From the IMG/VR virus record IMGVR_UViG_3300005882_000015, positions 1 through 28,109 of that record: a stretch of 28,109 nt of DNA; one strand, given 5' to 3'. The stretch is from a virus. Positions within the stretch are counted from its first letter, which is position 1, and each line of letters starts with the position of its first letter. The notes below the pieces were generated by a model. The model had not been told where the DNA came from. It did not search any database and saw nothing but the letters and a program-made list of their open reading frames with translations. Shown here in pieces: positions 19,476 through 27,441 of the stretch. The position numbers and the translations under genes are program-made.

Positions 19476-21168
19476 GCAGCGCGAGATTCGGCACTTCCAC
19501 CTGTTCTGCGGGCTGGGAGGCGGAGCCAAGGGCTTCAACCGCGGGAACGCGCGCGTCGGCAACATGGAGGCGCGCTTCCGCTGCATCGGCGGAATCGACG
19601 TCGACCCTGGCGCCATCGCCGACTTCCAGCGCCTGTCCGGCGCGCCCGGTACCGCGCTCGACCTGTTCGATCGTGACCAGTACCGAGCCTTCCACGGCGC
19701 GGAGCCGCCGGCGGACTGGCGCGAGGCCACGCCCGCCGACATTCAGGCGGCAGCCGGCGGCGAGACGCCGAACATCGTCTTCCTGAGTGCGCCCTGCAAG
19801 GGGTTCAGCGGCCTGCTGTCGCAGTCGCGCAGCACCACGCCCCGCTACCAGGCGCTCAACCGCCTGACGCTTCGCGGCATGTGGCTGACCATGGAAGCGT
19901 TCGCCGACGACCCGCCGGAGCTGGTGATCTTCGAAAACGTCCCGAGGATCGCCAACCGAGGCCGACCTCTCCTCGATCGCATCGTGGCCATGCTCGAGCA
20001 CTACGGCTACCACGTCGCGGAGACCACGCATGATTGCGGCGAAATAGGCGGCCTGGCGCAGTCCCGCAAGCGCTTCCTGCTGGTCGCCAGGCACGCCGAG
20101 AAGGTGCCGCCCTTCCTCTACGAGCCGGTTTGCCGCCCGCTGCGCGCCGTCGGCGACGTGCTGGGCGACATGCCGCTGCCCGGCGACGAGCTGGCCGGCG
20201 CCATGCACCGTATCCCGCGCCTGCAATGGAAGACGTGGGTCAGGCTCGCCTTCGTGGAGGCCGGCAGCGACTGGCGGTCGCTGAACCGGCTGGCAGTCGA
20301 AGACGGCTTTCTCAAGGACTACCTGCTGGTACCCGAGGGGCGTAACAACGGCTACCTGGGCGTGCACGACTGGCGAGAAGCGGCCGGCACTGTGTCCGGC
20401 GCCAGTCGCCCGGGGAACGGCAAGTTCTCCGTAGCAGACCCTCGCTTCAACCAGTCGGCCAAGTGGAAGGACGGCCAGGCTTACGGCGTCCGCCGCTGGG
20501 ACGGCCCCACTGGCGCCATCACCGGGCAGAAGTCGCCCGGGCAAGGCGCTTTCGCCGTCGCGGATCCTCGCCGGGAAGGGCCGTCATTCGGCAAGTACAT
20601 GGTCACCCGCTGGGAGGAGCGCAGCGGCACCGTCATATCCGGCAGCACCACCGGGCAGGGCGCCTATGCCGTCGCCGACCCACGGCCCGGCCTGAGCCGC
20701 GGCAAGGGTGACCACTACCTCACCGCCGGACACTACGGCGTCGTGCCCTGGCGCGCGCCATGCGGCGCCGTCTCGGCATCGGCGGGCCACGACAACGGCA
20801 GCTGGTCGGTGGCCGACCCGCGCCTGCCCGAGCCCAACGACAAGCTGGTGGCCGTGATCCGGTCGCTGGACGGCTGCTGGCACCGGCCCTTCACGACGCT
20901 CGAGCTCGCCGCGCTGCAAGGCCTCGTCGATCCCTGCGAGCACCTGGAGCTGGAGGGGCTGAACGACAGCGCCTGGCGAGAGCGCATCGGAAACGCGGTG
21001 CCGGCGCCGGCCGCCGAGGCCATTGCCGGCGTCATGGGCACCACCCTGCTGCTGGCGTGGAGCGGCGAGACGTTCGCCCTGGGCTCGACGCCGATATGGG
21101 TGCGCCAGGTCGCCGCCAGCCTTTCGCTTCACCGCCCCGAGAAACCCGACCCCAAGGCCGCCCACTGA
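19468..21168 (+). CDS. DNA cytosine-5 methyltransferase with four internal repeats
   Basis: A 566-residue C5 methyltransferase. Motif I is FCGLGGG (13-19); motif IV has the catalytic C110 (SAPCKGFSG); motif VI is ENV (156-158); motif VIII QSRKR (198-202); motif IX TTLELAALQG; motif X GNAVP (508-512). Between VIII and IX, at about 300-455, four imperfect repeats end in VADPR (322-326, 364-368, 402-406, 448-452), each preceded by W-x-GTVSG-like and PGxGxF-like sequence. This is where the target-recognition domain lies. It probably protects phage DNA from host restriction. The recognition sequence cannot be read from the protein. Confidence 0.95.
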   Translation: MIEQREIRHFHLFCGLGGGAKGFNRGNARVGNMEARFRCIGGIDVDPGAIADFQRLSGAPGTALDLFDRDQYRAFHGAEPPADWREATPADIQAAAGGETPNIVFLSAPCKGFSGLLSQSRSTTPRYQALNRLTLRGMWLTMEAFADDPPELVIFENVPRIANRGRPLLDRIVAMLEHYGYHVAETTHDCGEIGGLAQSRKRFLLVARHAEKVPPFLYEPVCRPLRAVGDVLGDMPLPGDELAGAMHRIPRLQWKTWVRLAFVEAGSDWRSLNRLAVEDGFLKDYLLVPEGRNNGYLGVHDWREAAGTVSGASRPGNGKFSVADPRFNQSAKWKDGQAYGVRRWDGPTGAITGQKSPGQGAFAVADPRREGPSFGKYMVTRWEERSGTVISGSTTGQGAYAVADPRPGLSRGKGDHYLTAGHYGVVPWRAPCGAVSASAGHDNGSWSVADPRLPEPNDKLVAVIRSLDGCWHRPFTTLELAALQGLVDPCEHLELEGLNDSAWRERIGNAVPAPAAEAIAGVMGTTLLLAWSGETFALGSTPIWVRQVAASLSLHRPEKPDPKAAH

Positions 21169-21177
21169 GGCGGCCTT
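21154..21177 (+). promoter_or_regulatory. Hairpin spanning the methyltransferase stop codon
   Basis: A 9-base stem (AAGGCCGCC 21154-21162 with GGCGGCCTT 21169-21177) has the TGA stop of the cytosine methyltransferase in its 6-base loop. It ends 4 bases before the ACGGAGG site of the adenine methyltransferase gene. Confidence 0.6.
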
Positions 21178-21194
21178 CATACGGAGGCTGCCTC

Positions 21195-22037
21195 ATGCAC
21201 TGCCCTGTCATGCGTTACCACGGCGGCAAGTGGCGCATCGCCAGCTGGGTGATATCGCACTTCCCGCGCCACCAGGTCTACGTCGAGCCCTTCGGCGGCG
21301 CCGCCGGCGTGTTGATGCAGAAGCCGCCGGTATCAGCCGAGGTCTACAACGACCTGGACGGCGAGATCGTCAACGTGTTCCGCGTGCTGCGCGACCCGGC
21401 GAGCGCCGAACGCCTGGCCGAGCTCTGCCGCTTCACGCCTTACGCCCGCGCCGAGTTCGATCTATCGCAAGATCCGGCCGACGATCCCATTGAACAGGCC
21501 CGGCGCACCCTGCTGCGCGCCTGGGCCAGCTTCGGCTCGGCCGGCGCCACGCGCGGCAACTCGGGGATGCGCACCTTCACGCGCCCGGATGGCGTCTATC
21601 TGGGTGTGGCGCACGCCTGGGCCCGTGTCGCCGATGCGATACCCGAGTTCGCCGACCGCTTCCGCAACGTGGTGATCGAAAGCCGCCCGGCCATCGACGT
21701 CATGACGCAGCACGACAGCCGGGAGACGCTGCACTACGTCGACCCGCCCTACCTGCCGGAGACGCGCAGTCAGGGCAGCAGCCGCTACTACCGCCACGAG
21801 ATGAGCGTCGAGGAGCACGAGACGCTGCTGGAGTCCGTCAGACACCTGCAGGGCTTCGTGGTGATCAGCGGCTACGACTCCACGCTCTACAACAACCGCC
21901 TACCCGGCTGGATGCGCGTGACGCTGCCCACGTCCGGATCCAGTCGCTTCGGCAGCGTGAAGCGCACCGAATGCCTGTGGCTGTCGCCGCGAGCAGCAGA
22001 CCAACAACGCCAGCGCGACATGTTCGCCACCGCCTAA
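21195..22037 (+). CDS. Dam-type (D12 class) adenine-N6 DNA methyltransferase
   Basis: A 280-residue methyltransferase with an RYHGGKWRIASWVI opening (7-20), the cofactor motif VEPFGGAAGV (30-39), YNDLDGEIVNVFRVLR, and the catalytic DPPY at 183-186. The alpha order of motifs (cofactor site before DPPY) and length match the D12 class, which commonly modifies GATC. GGAGG lies 7-8 bases before the ATG. With the cytosine enzyme it gives the phage two DNA-modifying activities side by side. Confidence 0.95.
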   Translation: MHCPVMRYHGGKWRIASWVISHFPRHQVYVEPFGGAAGVLMQKPPVSAEVYNDLDGEIVNVFRVLRDPASAERLAELCRFTPYARAEFDLSQDPADDPIEQARRTLLRAWASFGSAGATRGNSGMRTFTRPDGVYLGVAHAWARVADAIPEFADRFRNVVIESRPAIDVMTQHDSRETLHYVDPPYLPETRSQGSSRYYRHEMSVEEHETLLESVRHLQGFVVISGYDSTLYNNRLPGWMRVTLPTSGSSRFGSVKRTECLWLSPRAADQQRQRDMFATA

Positions 22038-22041
22038 CCCT

Positions 22042-22061
22042 GCGCGGCCACCTGGCCGCGC
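22042..22061 (+). promoter_or_regulatory. Intercistronic hairpin before rdgC
   Basis: GCGCGGCC 22042-22049 pairs with GGCCGCGC 22054-22061 around an ACCT loop. It lies 9 bases before the GGAG site of the rdgC-like gene. No T-run follows. Confidence 0.6.
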
Positions 22062-22082
22062 CCTTCAACCTGGAGAATCGCC

Positions 22083-23240
22083 ATGTGGTTCAAGAACCTT
22101 CGTCTGTACCGCCTGCCCGCCGCCGGCAGCATCGCCGTTGAAGCCCTGGCCGAAGCCATGGGCCGCTTCGCCACCCGCGACATGGGCGGCCAAGAAGCCA
22201 AGCATCTGGGCTGGGTGCCACCAGCCGGCCGCAAGAGCGAGACCCTGGTCCATGCCATTCAGGGTCAGTTCCTGCTGACCATGCAGCGCCAGGAGCGAAT
22301 CCTGCCCTCGTCCGTGGTGAAGGAGGAGGTGGAGGCCCGCTGCGAGGAGATCGAGACCGTTCGCGGCGGCCCGGTACCGCGCGCGGAGAAGATGAGCATC
22401 AAGGAGCAGGTCTACGAGGAGTTCCTGCCCCGCGCCTTCGTGCGCAGCCATCGGGTCGACCTCTGGTGGGACATGGCCGGCGGCATGATCGCGGTCAACA
22501 CCTCGTCGGCGAAGCGTGCCGAGGAGGCACTGGACTTGCTGCGCGCCACGCTGGGCAGCCTGAAGGTGGTGCCGGTCGCTACTCACTCCCTGCCCATGAG
22601 AGTCATGACGCACTGGCTGCAAGACCCGAGCCTTCGCCCGTCCTGGCTGGAGGTCGGCGACAGCGTGCAGCTCCGTGAGCAAGGCGACGACGGCAAGGTG
22701 ACGGCCAAGCATGTCGACCTCGACACCGACGACATGCAGCGGCTGCTGGAGTCCGGCCGCCAGGCCGCCCAGCTGAGCATCACACTCGACGAGCGCGTAT
22801 CGCTGACGCTGACCGACGGCCTGACGCTCAAGGGCCTGCGCTTCTCCGACGCCCTGCTGGACGAGGCCAGCCAGGCCGACGATGGCGACGACGCCATCAT
22901 TCGGATGGAAACCGACTTCATCCTGATGGCCAACGCCCTGCGCGACGTCATCAAGCTGCTGCTGGTCGGCCTGGGTGGCGAGGCCGTGCCCGAGCTCAAG
23001 AGCATGGAGGAGGCGGCACCGACGCCCGCCTCGCCCGGTACCGACGAGCCCGACCCGCTGCTGGGCGAGGTGCGCGGCTTCGTGATCGAGAGCCGGCGAG
23101 CGTCGATATCGGCCGTACAGCGGCACTTCAAGATTGGCTACAACCGCGCGGCGCGCCTCATCGAGGACCTGGAGCGCCAGGGCGTGGTTTCCCCCATGGA
23201 CAACAGCGGTTCCCGCAAAGTGCTCAAGGAGGCGGCATGA
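22083..23240 (+). CDS. rdgC: RdgC-like recombination protein fused to an FtsK-gamma winged helix
   Basis: A 385-residue protein. The first 300 or so residues match RdgC ([75 protein letters not shown]). RdgC forms DNA-encircling dimers and modulates RecA. After a Glu/Pro-rich linker (about 300-322), residues 324-385 match the FtsK gamma domain: [20 protein letters not shown] then [20 protein letters not shown]. In FtsK this domain reads KOPS sequences and activates XerD. Standard RdgC has about 303 residues and no such domain. One continuous frame encodes both parts. Confidence 0.92.
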   Translation: MWFKNLRLYRLPAAGSIAVEALAEAMGRFATRDMGGQEAKHLGWVPPAGRKSETLVHAIQGQFLLTMQRQERILPSSVVKEEVEARCEEIETVRGGPVPRAEKMSIKEQVYEEFLPRAFVRSHRVDLWWDMAGGMIAVNTSSAKRAEEALDLLRATLGSLKVVPVATHSLPMRVMTHWLQDPSLRPSWLEVGDSVQLREQGDDGKVTAKHVDLDTDDMQRLLESGRQAAQLSITLDERVSLTLTDGLTLKGLRFSDALLDEASQADDGDDAIIRMETDFILMANALRDVIKLLLVGLGGEAVPELKSMEEAAPTPASPGTDEPDPLLGEVRGFVIESRRASISAVQRHFKIGYNRAARLIEDLERQGVVSPMDNSGSRKVLKEAA

Positions 23241-23506
23241 CATCACTGGCCCACACCCTTACCCCGGTCGCGGCGACGGACTGCCCGTTCTGCGAGCAGG
23301 TCCTGCAGCGCAACCAGGAGCTGGAAGACGACAAGGTGAGCCTGGCCGACCAGCTCGAGGATCAAGACGAGGCGCGCCGCCACCTGGATGAGGTCATTCG
23401 GCGCTCCGGCATGTTCAAGAAGCCCGCCACCTTCCTGGAAGCCGTGGTCGCCGTCTGCGAGGACAACCACGAGCTTCGCCGGCAGCTGGCCAGCCATCGC
23501 GCCTGA
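23237..23506 (+). CDS. Small coiled-coil protein, 89 residues
   Basis: The start overlaps the rdgC stop (ATGA). A CPFC pair (residues 16-19) is followed by a coiled coil ([33 protein letters not shown]) and a short domain with [27 protein letters not shown]. It may dimerise or bind a neighbour. It is translationally coupled to the RdgC fusion, so a joint role is possible. No family is recognised. Confidence 0.68.
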   Translation: MTSLAHTLTPVAATDCPFCEQVLQRNQELEDDKVSLADQLEDQDEARRHLDEVIRRSGMFKKPATFLEAVVAVCEDNHELRRQLASHRA

Positions 23507-23534
23507 CGTCCGCCCACCACCGATGGAGCCCACG

Positions 23535-24296
23535 ATGAACGCATACGCCCACGCCAGCGAGGGCGCGCCCGCGCGTGTCTCGCTCGACCCCTACGACGAG
23601 GCCATCCGCCTGGCCTTGGAGAACCAGGAGCTCCGCGAGGAGCTGCTGGCCGCCCAGCGTCTCGCCGAGCGCGCGACCGCCAGCCGGGACAAGGCCAAGG
23701 CCGACGCCGACCAGCAGCGCGAACGCGCCGACCGCCTGGCCGCCGAGAAGGCGGCCGGCAAGAAGGAGCTGGCTCAAGTCCGCCATCAAGCCCGGCAGCG
23801 CGTCCAGCAGCTGGAGGCCGAGCTGGCCCGCAAGGAGAAGGCGCCCGCCGAGAAGGCCGGCGAGGATCCGGGGCCGCACGCCACGATCAAGAGCGAGGAC
23901 GGCGCCGTGATCGTGCAACTGGCCTTCAACCAGGTGCACATCCACGAGCCCGACCGCTGGTACATGGTCAGCAGCAAGCCGCTCGACCAGGCGGAGAAAC
24001 ACCGCATGATCTTCTGCGGGCTGATCGACGGCATCATGGCCGGCGAGCACAAGCACTTCATCAAGGGCGCCATCCACCGCCTGGCCGGCCACTGGCGCAA
24101 AGAGAACGGCTGCCAGCGCATCGAAGACCTCGACTTGCCGGGCCGTGTCGTCAACCAGCTCGAGGACGCCGGCTACGAGCTGCTGAGCGAGATCAACACT
24201 GAGGGCAAGCGTAAGTCGCTCGCCGGCATCAAGGGCATCGGCCCGGCCACCATCCAGAAGATCGCGCGCGCCGCGCGCAAGGCAGGTGGCAAGTGA
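23535..24296 (+). CDS. Coiled-coil protein with an RNA polymerase alpha-CTD-like C-terminal domain
   Basis: GGAG lies 6 bases before the ATG, giving 253 residues. Residues about 22-108 form a long charged coiled coil. Residues about 118-192 are a separate domain (AVIVQLAFNQVHIHEPDRW, HRMIFCGLIDGIM). Residues 195-247 resemble the C-terminal domain of RNA polymerase alpha: RIEDLDLPGRVVNQLEDAG, then SLAGIKGIGPATIQKI. R204 and N207 keep the R-x-x-N spacing of the DNA-contacting R265 and N268 of E. coli alpha. This helix-hairpin-helix fold also occurs in other DNA-binding proteins, so a polymerase role is unproven. Confidence 0.78.
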   Translation: MNAYAHASEGAPARVSLDPYDEAIRLALENQELREELLAAQRLAERATASRDKAKADADQQRERADRLAAEKAAGKKELAQVRHQARQRVQQLEAELARKEKAPAEKAGEDPGPHATIKSEDGAVIVQLAFNQVHIHEPDRWYMVSSKPLDQAEKHRMIFCGLIDGIMAGEHKHFIKGAIHRLAGHWRKENGCQRIEDLDLPGRVVNQLEDAGYELLSEINTEGKRKSLAGIKGIGPATIQKIARAARKAGGK

Positions 24297-24811
24297 CCAA
24301 CTTCGAGCTTAACGACAAAGCCCAGCAGCTGGCCGATACCTCGTCGGCCTATGAGCTGGCCCGGCGGATGATAGAGATGGAGCAGGAGCGCGACCAGCTG
24401 CGCGGCTGCTTTTACAACGCCTGCGGGGAGCTGGCTGCCCTGAAGGCTGCGCTGGTGGACGAAGGCGATGAGGCCCCGATAGGGCCGGCGCTGTCGCTGG
24501 TGGAAGCGCTCAAGGGGGAGCGTGACGCCTTGGCAGCATACGCCGAGGATCTTCGCAAGGCCGGCAATCGCGCCATCTGCTACGGCGGCGCCGAGAGCCC
24601 GGACGAATGGCACAGGGTGTTGGCTCAGGCGCCGGAAGTCAGCCTGGCGCTCCGTGACGCCGGTGAGCGCGCCAAAGGCGCTTCAGCCATTCGGCATCTG
24701 ACCCAAGGAGAAGGCTGGGAAGACCAGGACCTGCGAAAAGTGATTGATGACTACATCGCCACCGTCGTCCAGGTAAGCCAGGCCACGAAGGAGGCGCTCG
24801 ATGGAGACTGA
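24293..24811 (+). CDS. Hypothetical coiled-coil protein, 172 residues, GTG start
   Basis: A GTG start overlaps the previous stop (GTGA). The sequence begins with helices (MTNFELNDKAQQLADTSS, then RMIEMEQERDQLRGCFYNACGELAALKAAL), has a middle with GNRAICYGGAESPDEWHRVL, and ends with a helix (LRKVIDDYIATVVQVSQATKEAL). Phage early operons often carry such helical proteins of the Ea22-like kind, but no clear family match is seen. Confidence 0.68.
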   Translation: MTNFELNDKAQQLADTSSAYELARRMIEMEQERDQLRGCFYNACGELAALKAALVDEGDEAPIGPALSLVEALKGERDALAAYAEDLRKAGNRAICYGGAESPDEWHRVLAQAPEVSLALRDAGERAKGASAIRHLTQGEGWEDQDLRKVIDDYIATVVQVSQATKEALDGD

Positions 24812-25400
24812 TGATCTTCCACCGCTGACCGAGGCCCTGGTGCAGGACTTGATCTACGCCTGGTGCAGCCGCGCCAAGCACGAGATCACGGTACCGAACT
24901 GCGGCACGGCCTGGGGCTACGACTCGGACGTGGCGTCAGTCACTCGGTCGCGCCTGGGGCATGAGTTCGAGGTCAAGGTGTCCCGAGCCGACTGGCTGGC
25001 CGAGCTGCGCCAGATCCGGGGCGACACGTCATGCGCGAAGCGCAGCCGGGCTCGCAACCTGGCCATGGCCGGAGAGATCGCCAAGGCGGTGAAGGCGGCT
25101 CACGCAGAGGGCCGAAGCCATGCCGTCATGGACGGCAGGTACCACGCCCACCCACCGCCCAGCTACTTCTGGATGGTCACCACCCCCGGGATCATCAAGC
25201 TCGAGGAGCTTCCTGACTACGCCGGCCTGATGGAGGTCGAGCCCTACCGGCAAGGGTGGGTGAAGGCTCACGGCTACATGTTGCGAGAGGCCCGGCCGGC
25301 ACCCCGCCTGCATCGCGTGAAGATGCTCGACAACCAGCTGATGGCCATGGCTCGGGGAGTGACCCTGCGCTACTGGCAGCAACGAAGGAAAGCCGCATGA
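24801..25400 (+). CDS. PD-(D/E)XK nuclease-like protein (MmcB-type)
   Basis: A 199-residue protein overlapping its neighbour by 11 bases. Its N-terminal region has D43 (YDSDVASVTRS) and E57-V58-K59 in HEFEVKVSRADWLAEL, the order and spacing of a PD-(D/E)XK active site. The 'E-x-K-x-S-x-x-D-W-L' pattern resembles MmcB-family DNA-repair nucleases. The C-terminal half (SYFWMVTTPGIIKLEELPDYAGLM, then HRVKMLDNQL) also fits that type. It may process phage DNA ends or host DNA. Family assignment is moderate. Confidence 0.66.
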   Translation: METDDLPPLTEALVQDLIYAWCSRAKHEITVPNCGTAWGYDSDVASVTRSRLGHEFEVKVSRADWLAELRQIRGDTSCAKRSRARNLAMAGEIAKAVKAAHAEGRSHAVMDGRYHAHPPPSYFWMVTTPGIIKLEELPDYAGLMEVEPYRQGWVKAHGYMLREARPAPRLHRVKMLDNQLMAMARGVTLRYWQQRRKAA

Positions 25401-25531
25401 GAACCCGCCTCAAGAATTCCCCTGTTCCCGATATCCGGGCCGACTGGCGACCGATATCCAGCGCCTGGGCGGGCATGGGGCTCGCCACGGTGGGCATCCC
25501 CCTTCAAGTCTTTGAGGAGAACCAATCATGA
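25397..25531 (+). CDS. Small hypothetical protein, 44 residues
   Basis: Joined to the upstream and downstream genes by 4-base ATGA overlaps. The protein (MRTRLKNSPVPDIRADWRPI, then AWAGMGLATVGIPLQVFEEN) has a short hydrophobic middle but no clear membrane helix. The GAGGAG in its 3' end serves as the binding site for the next gene. Function unknown. Confidence 0.5.
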   Translation: MRTRLKNSPVPDIRADWRPISSAWAGMGLATVGIPLQVFEENQS

Positions 25532-26880
25532 ATGAGACAGCACCGATACAGCGGCTTCTAGCGGTCGAGCAAGAGAACGAGCGACTGAAGGCGGAGAACG
25601 AGCGCCTGGCCAACGTCTCGCCCCACGGTCATGTTCAGAACACCCGGGCGCTGCTGGAGATGGAGGAGAAGCTGGCAGCCGCTACCGACTGCGCAGAAGA
25701 TCGCGCTCGCATGCTGGGCATGATCGCGGAACGCCTGGGTGTGGCCGGCGAGCCCCACCAGGGCCGGGGCAAGCGCATCCTGGAGGCGCTGGACGCCCTC
25801 ATCGAGCGCAGTCGGCGCATGGAGGAGGCTATCGACTTCGCCTGCGCGCCTGACATGTGGGAGGAGCGCTCCGACCTGGGCGGCGAGGTCTACGAGTACA
25901 AGTACCTGAAGTGGTATGTCGACGTGCTGCAGGAGGCGTTGACGCCCCACGAGCTGCACCCCGATGACGCTATGGTGGAGGCCGCGGCCCTGGCCATGCG
26001 CCGGAAGCTGGCCGCTAAGCGCAAGGAGGGGCGCGGCGGCTGGGAGGAGATGTCACTGGGCGCGCTGAACAGCATGCTGGTCAACCACGTCGCCAAGGGC
26101 GACCCGGTGGACGTGCTCAACTTCGCCGCCATGATCCATGCCCTTGGTGGACGCACCAGCCTCGATCGCGTGGCCCCGAGACAGCCAGGCGAGGCACCGC
26201 GCTGGTACGTCACCGACGACAAGCCGTGGTTCGCCTACTGCCCTGACCAGGGCCTGATGGCGTTCGGTACCGAAGCCGAGGCCGTCGAGCAGGCCACCGA
26301 CTTCATCGACAGCTGGCTGGATGGCGACACCGGCTGGGACGAGCAAGTCGGCCAGGTGTTCGTCGGGCGAGCCACGCAGATCAGCAGTCAGGTAGATCGC
26401 GTCGACCGTCCGGACGAGGGTCAACTGGATGAAGACGGTTGCGACCCCGAAGGCTACCACTGGGGCGACTTCGAGTACGTGTGCAACTACAAGGTGCAGC
26501 CGGTGGTCAGCGACGCCGCCAAGGCGTGGGCGGCCACCAGCGGCGGCGACACGTCCGGCTACGACCTGGTGGCCCACATGAAGCGCCAGATGGCGTTCTC
26601 GACTCGCGCCTTTGGGCCCGGAGACCGCCAGGCCGGCGTGGTCGACCATATCCGCAAGGAGTTGAAGGAGATCGAGGCCGCCCCGCGCGACCTCGAGGAG
26701 TGGGTCGACGTCGTATTGCTCGCCCTGGATGGCGCTTGGCGTGCCGGCCATTCCGCCGAGCAGGTGGCGGCTGGGCTGGACGCGAAGCTCACCAGGAACG
26801 AAGGGCGCGACTGGCCGGACTGGCGAACTGCCGACCGGACCAAGGCCATCGAGCACAACCGGCAAAGCGAGGAAGCATGA
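25528..26880 (+). CDS. Multidomain protein ending in a MazG-like dATP/dGTP pyrophosphohydrolase
   Basis: A 450-residue protein. Residues about 8-60 are a coiled coil (VEQENERLKAENERLANV). Residues about 140-207 form a domain common in phage pyrophosphohydrolases (ALNSMLVNHVAKGDPVDVLNFAAMIHALG). Residues about 355-432 match the DUF550 MazG-type family: FGPGDRQAGVVDHIRKELKE, then DLEEWVDVVLLALDGAWRAG and RNEGRDWPDWR. Acidic metal ligands would be E378/E381 and E390/E391/D394. The enzyme would cleave dATP/dGTP to monophosphate and pyrophosphate. The start has GAGGAG about 8 bases upstream. Confidence 0.88.
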   Translation: MNETAPIQRLLAVEQENERLKAENERLANVSPHGHVQNTRALLEMEEKLAAATDCAEDRARMLGMIAERLGVAGEPHQGRGKRILEALDALIERSRRMEEAIDFACAPDMWEERSDLGGEVYEYKYLKWYVDVLQEALTPHELHPDDAMVEAAALAMRRKLAAKRKEGRGGWEEMSLGALNSMLVNHVAKGDPVDVLNFAAMIHALGGRTSLDRVAPRQPGEAPRWYVTDDKPWFAYCPDQGLMAFGTEAEAVEQATDFIDSWLDGDTGWDEQVGQVFVGRATQISSQVDRVDRPDEGQLDEDGCDPEGYHWGDFEYVCNYKVQPVVSDAAKAWAATSGGDTSGYDLVAHMKRQMAFSTRAFGPGDRQAGVVDHIRKELKEIEAAPRDLEEWVDVVLLALDGAWRAGHSAEQVAAGLDAKLTRNEGRDWPDWRTADRTKAIEHNRQSEEA

Positions 26881-27137
26881 TGGTCAAGTTCTGCGAGGAG
26901 AAGGACGTGCCCGACTTTTCGGGCCGTGCCGTGCTTACCCTGAGCATCGAGGGCGCCCGGTTCAGCGATATGGACATGGGGCGCGTCGGCGAGATATTCG
27001 GCCTGCTGGCCAAGATTGCCGGCGAGGACTCGGTACTGGTCCGCTATTCCGGCGGCGAGATCATCGTCAAGGAGGGGCGCCCGGGCGGCGCCGCCGAGCC
27101 GATGCGCGAGGACGTCGAGGAGGAGAGCGATGCCTAG
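26877..27137 (+). CDS. Hypothetical protein, 86 residues
   Basis: The start overlaps the previous stop (ATGA); a second ATG follows at once. It has a small alpha/beta pattern (RAVLTLSIEGARFSDMDMGR, then IFGLLAKIAGEDSVLVRYSGGEIIVK) and an acidic C-terminus (REDVEEESDA) that could mimic DNA or bind a basic partner. It overlaps the following gene by 8 bases. No family is recognised. Confidence 0.65.
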   Translation: MMVKFCEEKDVPDFSGRAVLTLSIEGARFSDMDMGRVGEIFGLLAKIAGEDSVLVRYSGGEIIVKEGRPGGAAEPMREDVEEESDA

Positions 27138-27441
27138 CTTTGTATGGCGGCCGAAGCCGCCCACCCTGGAGGAGGTCGTGGCCGCGGGAGGCGTGGCCCA
27201 CTACTGGGCGCGCGGCTGGAACTTCAACCGGCCGGTGATCGCCGAGGTATCGGTCTCCACCCGCGTCGACCCGCTGGAGAATTTCGTGACCGTGGTTAGC
27301 GTGGGTGGAAAGGAGGTGCTGGAGTCCACCGCCAGCCCGCGCTTCACCAACCACGAGATGCTGCCGGGGTGGGCGCCCTTGGAGTGGGCCGGCCCCATCC
27401 CCCGGCCCGTCGACGGAAAACACGCCGCCGACACCCCATAG
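27130..27441 (+). CDS. Hypothetical protein, 103 residues
   Basis: The start lies within the last 8 bases of the previous gene (ATGCCTAG). It begins MPSFVWRPKPPTLEEVVAAG, followed by a WARGWNFNRPVIAEVSVSTR beta stretch and a proline-rich end (WAGPIPRPVDG). It is probably a small soluble protein. Its place before the AlpA-like gene gives no functional hint. Confidence 0.62.
   Translation: MPSFVWRPKPPTLEEVVAAGGVAHYWARGWNFNRPVIAEVSVSTRVDPLENFVTVVSVGGKEVLESTASPRFTNHEMLPGWAPLEWAGPIPRPVDGKHAADTP

Noticed and set aside
22083-23240. The FtsK-gamma part as a separate neighbouring gene joined by sequencing error
   Set aside because: The frame is continuous with a normal linker, with no start codon and binding site at the domain edge and no frame change.
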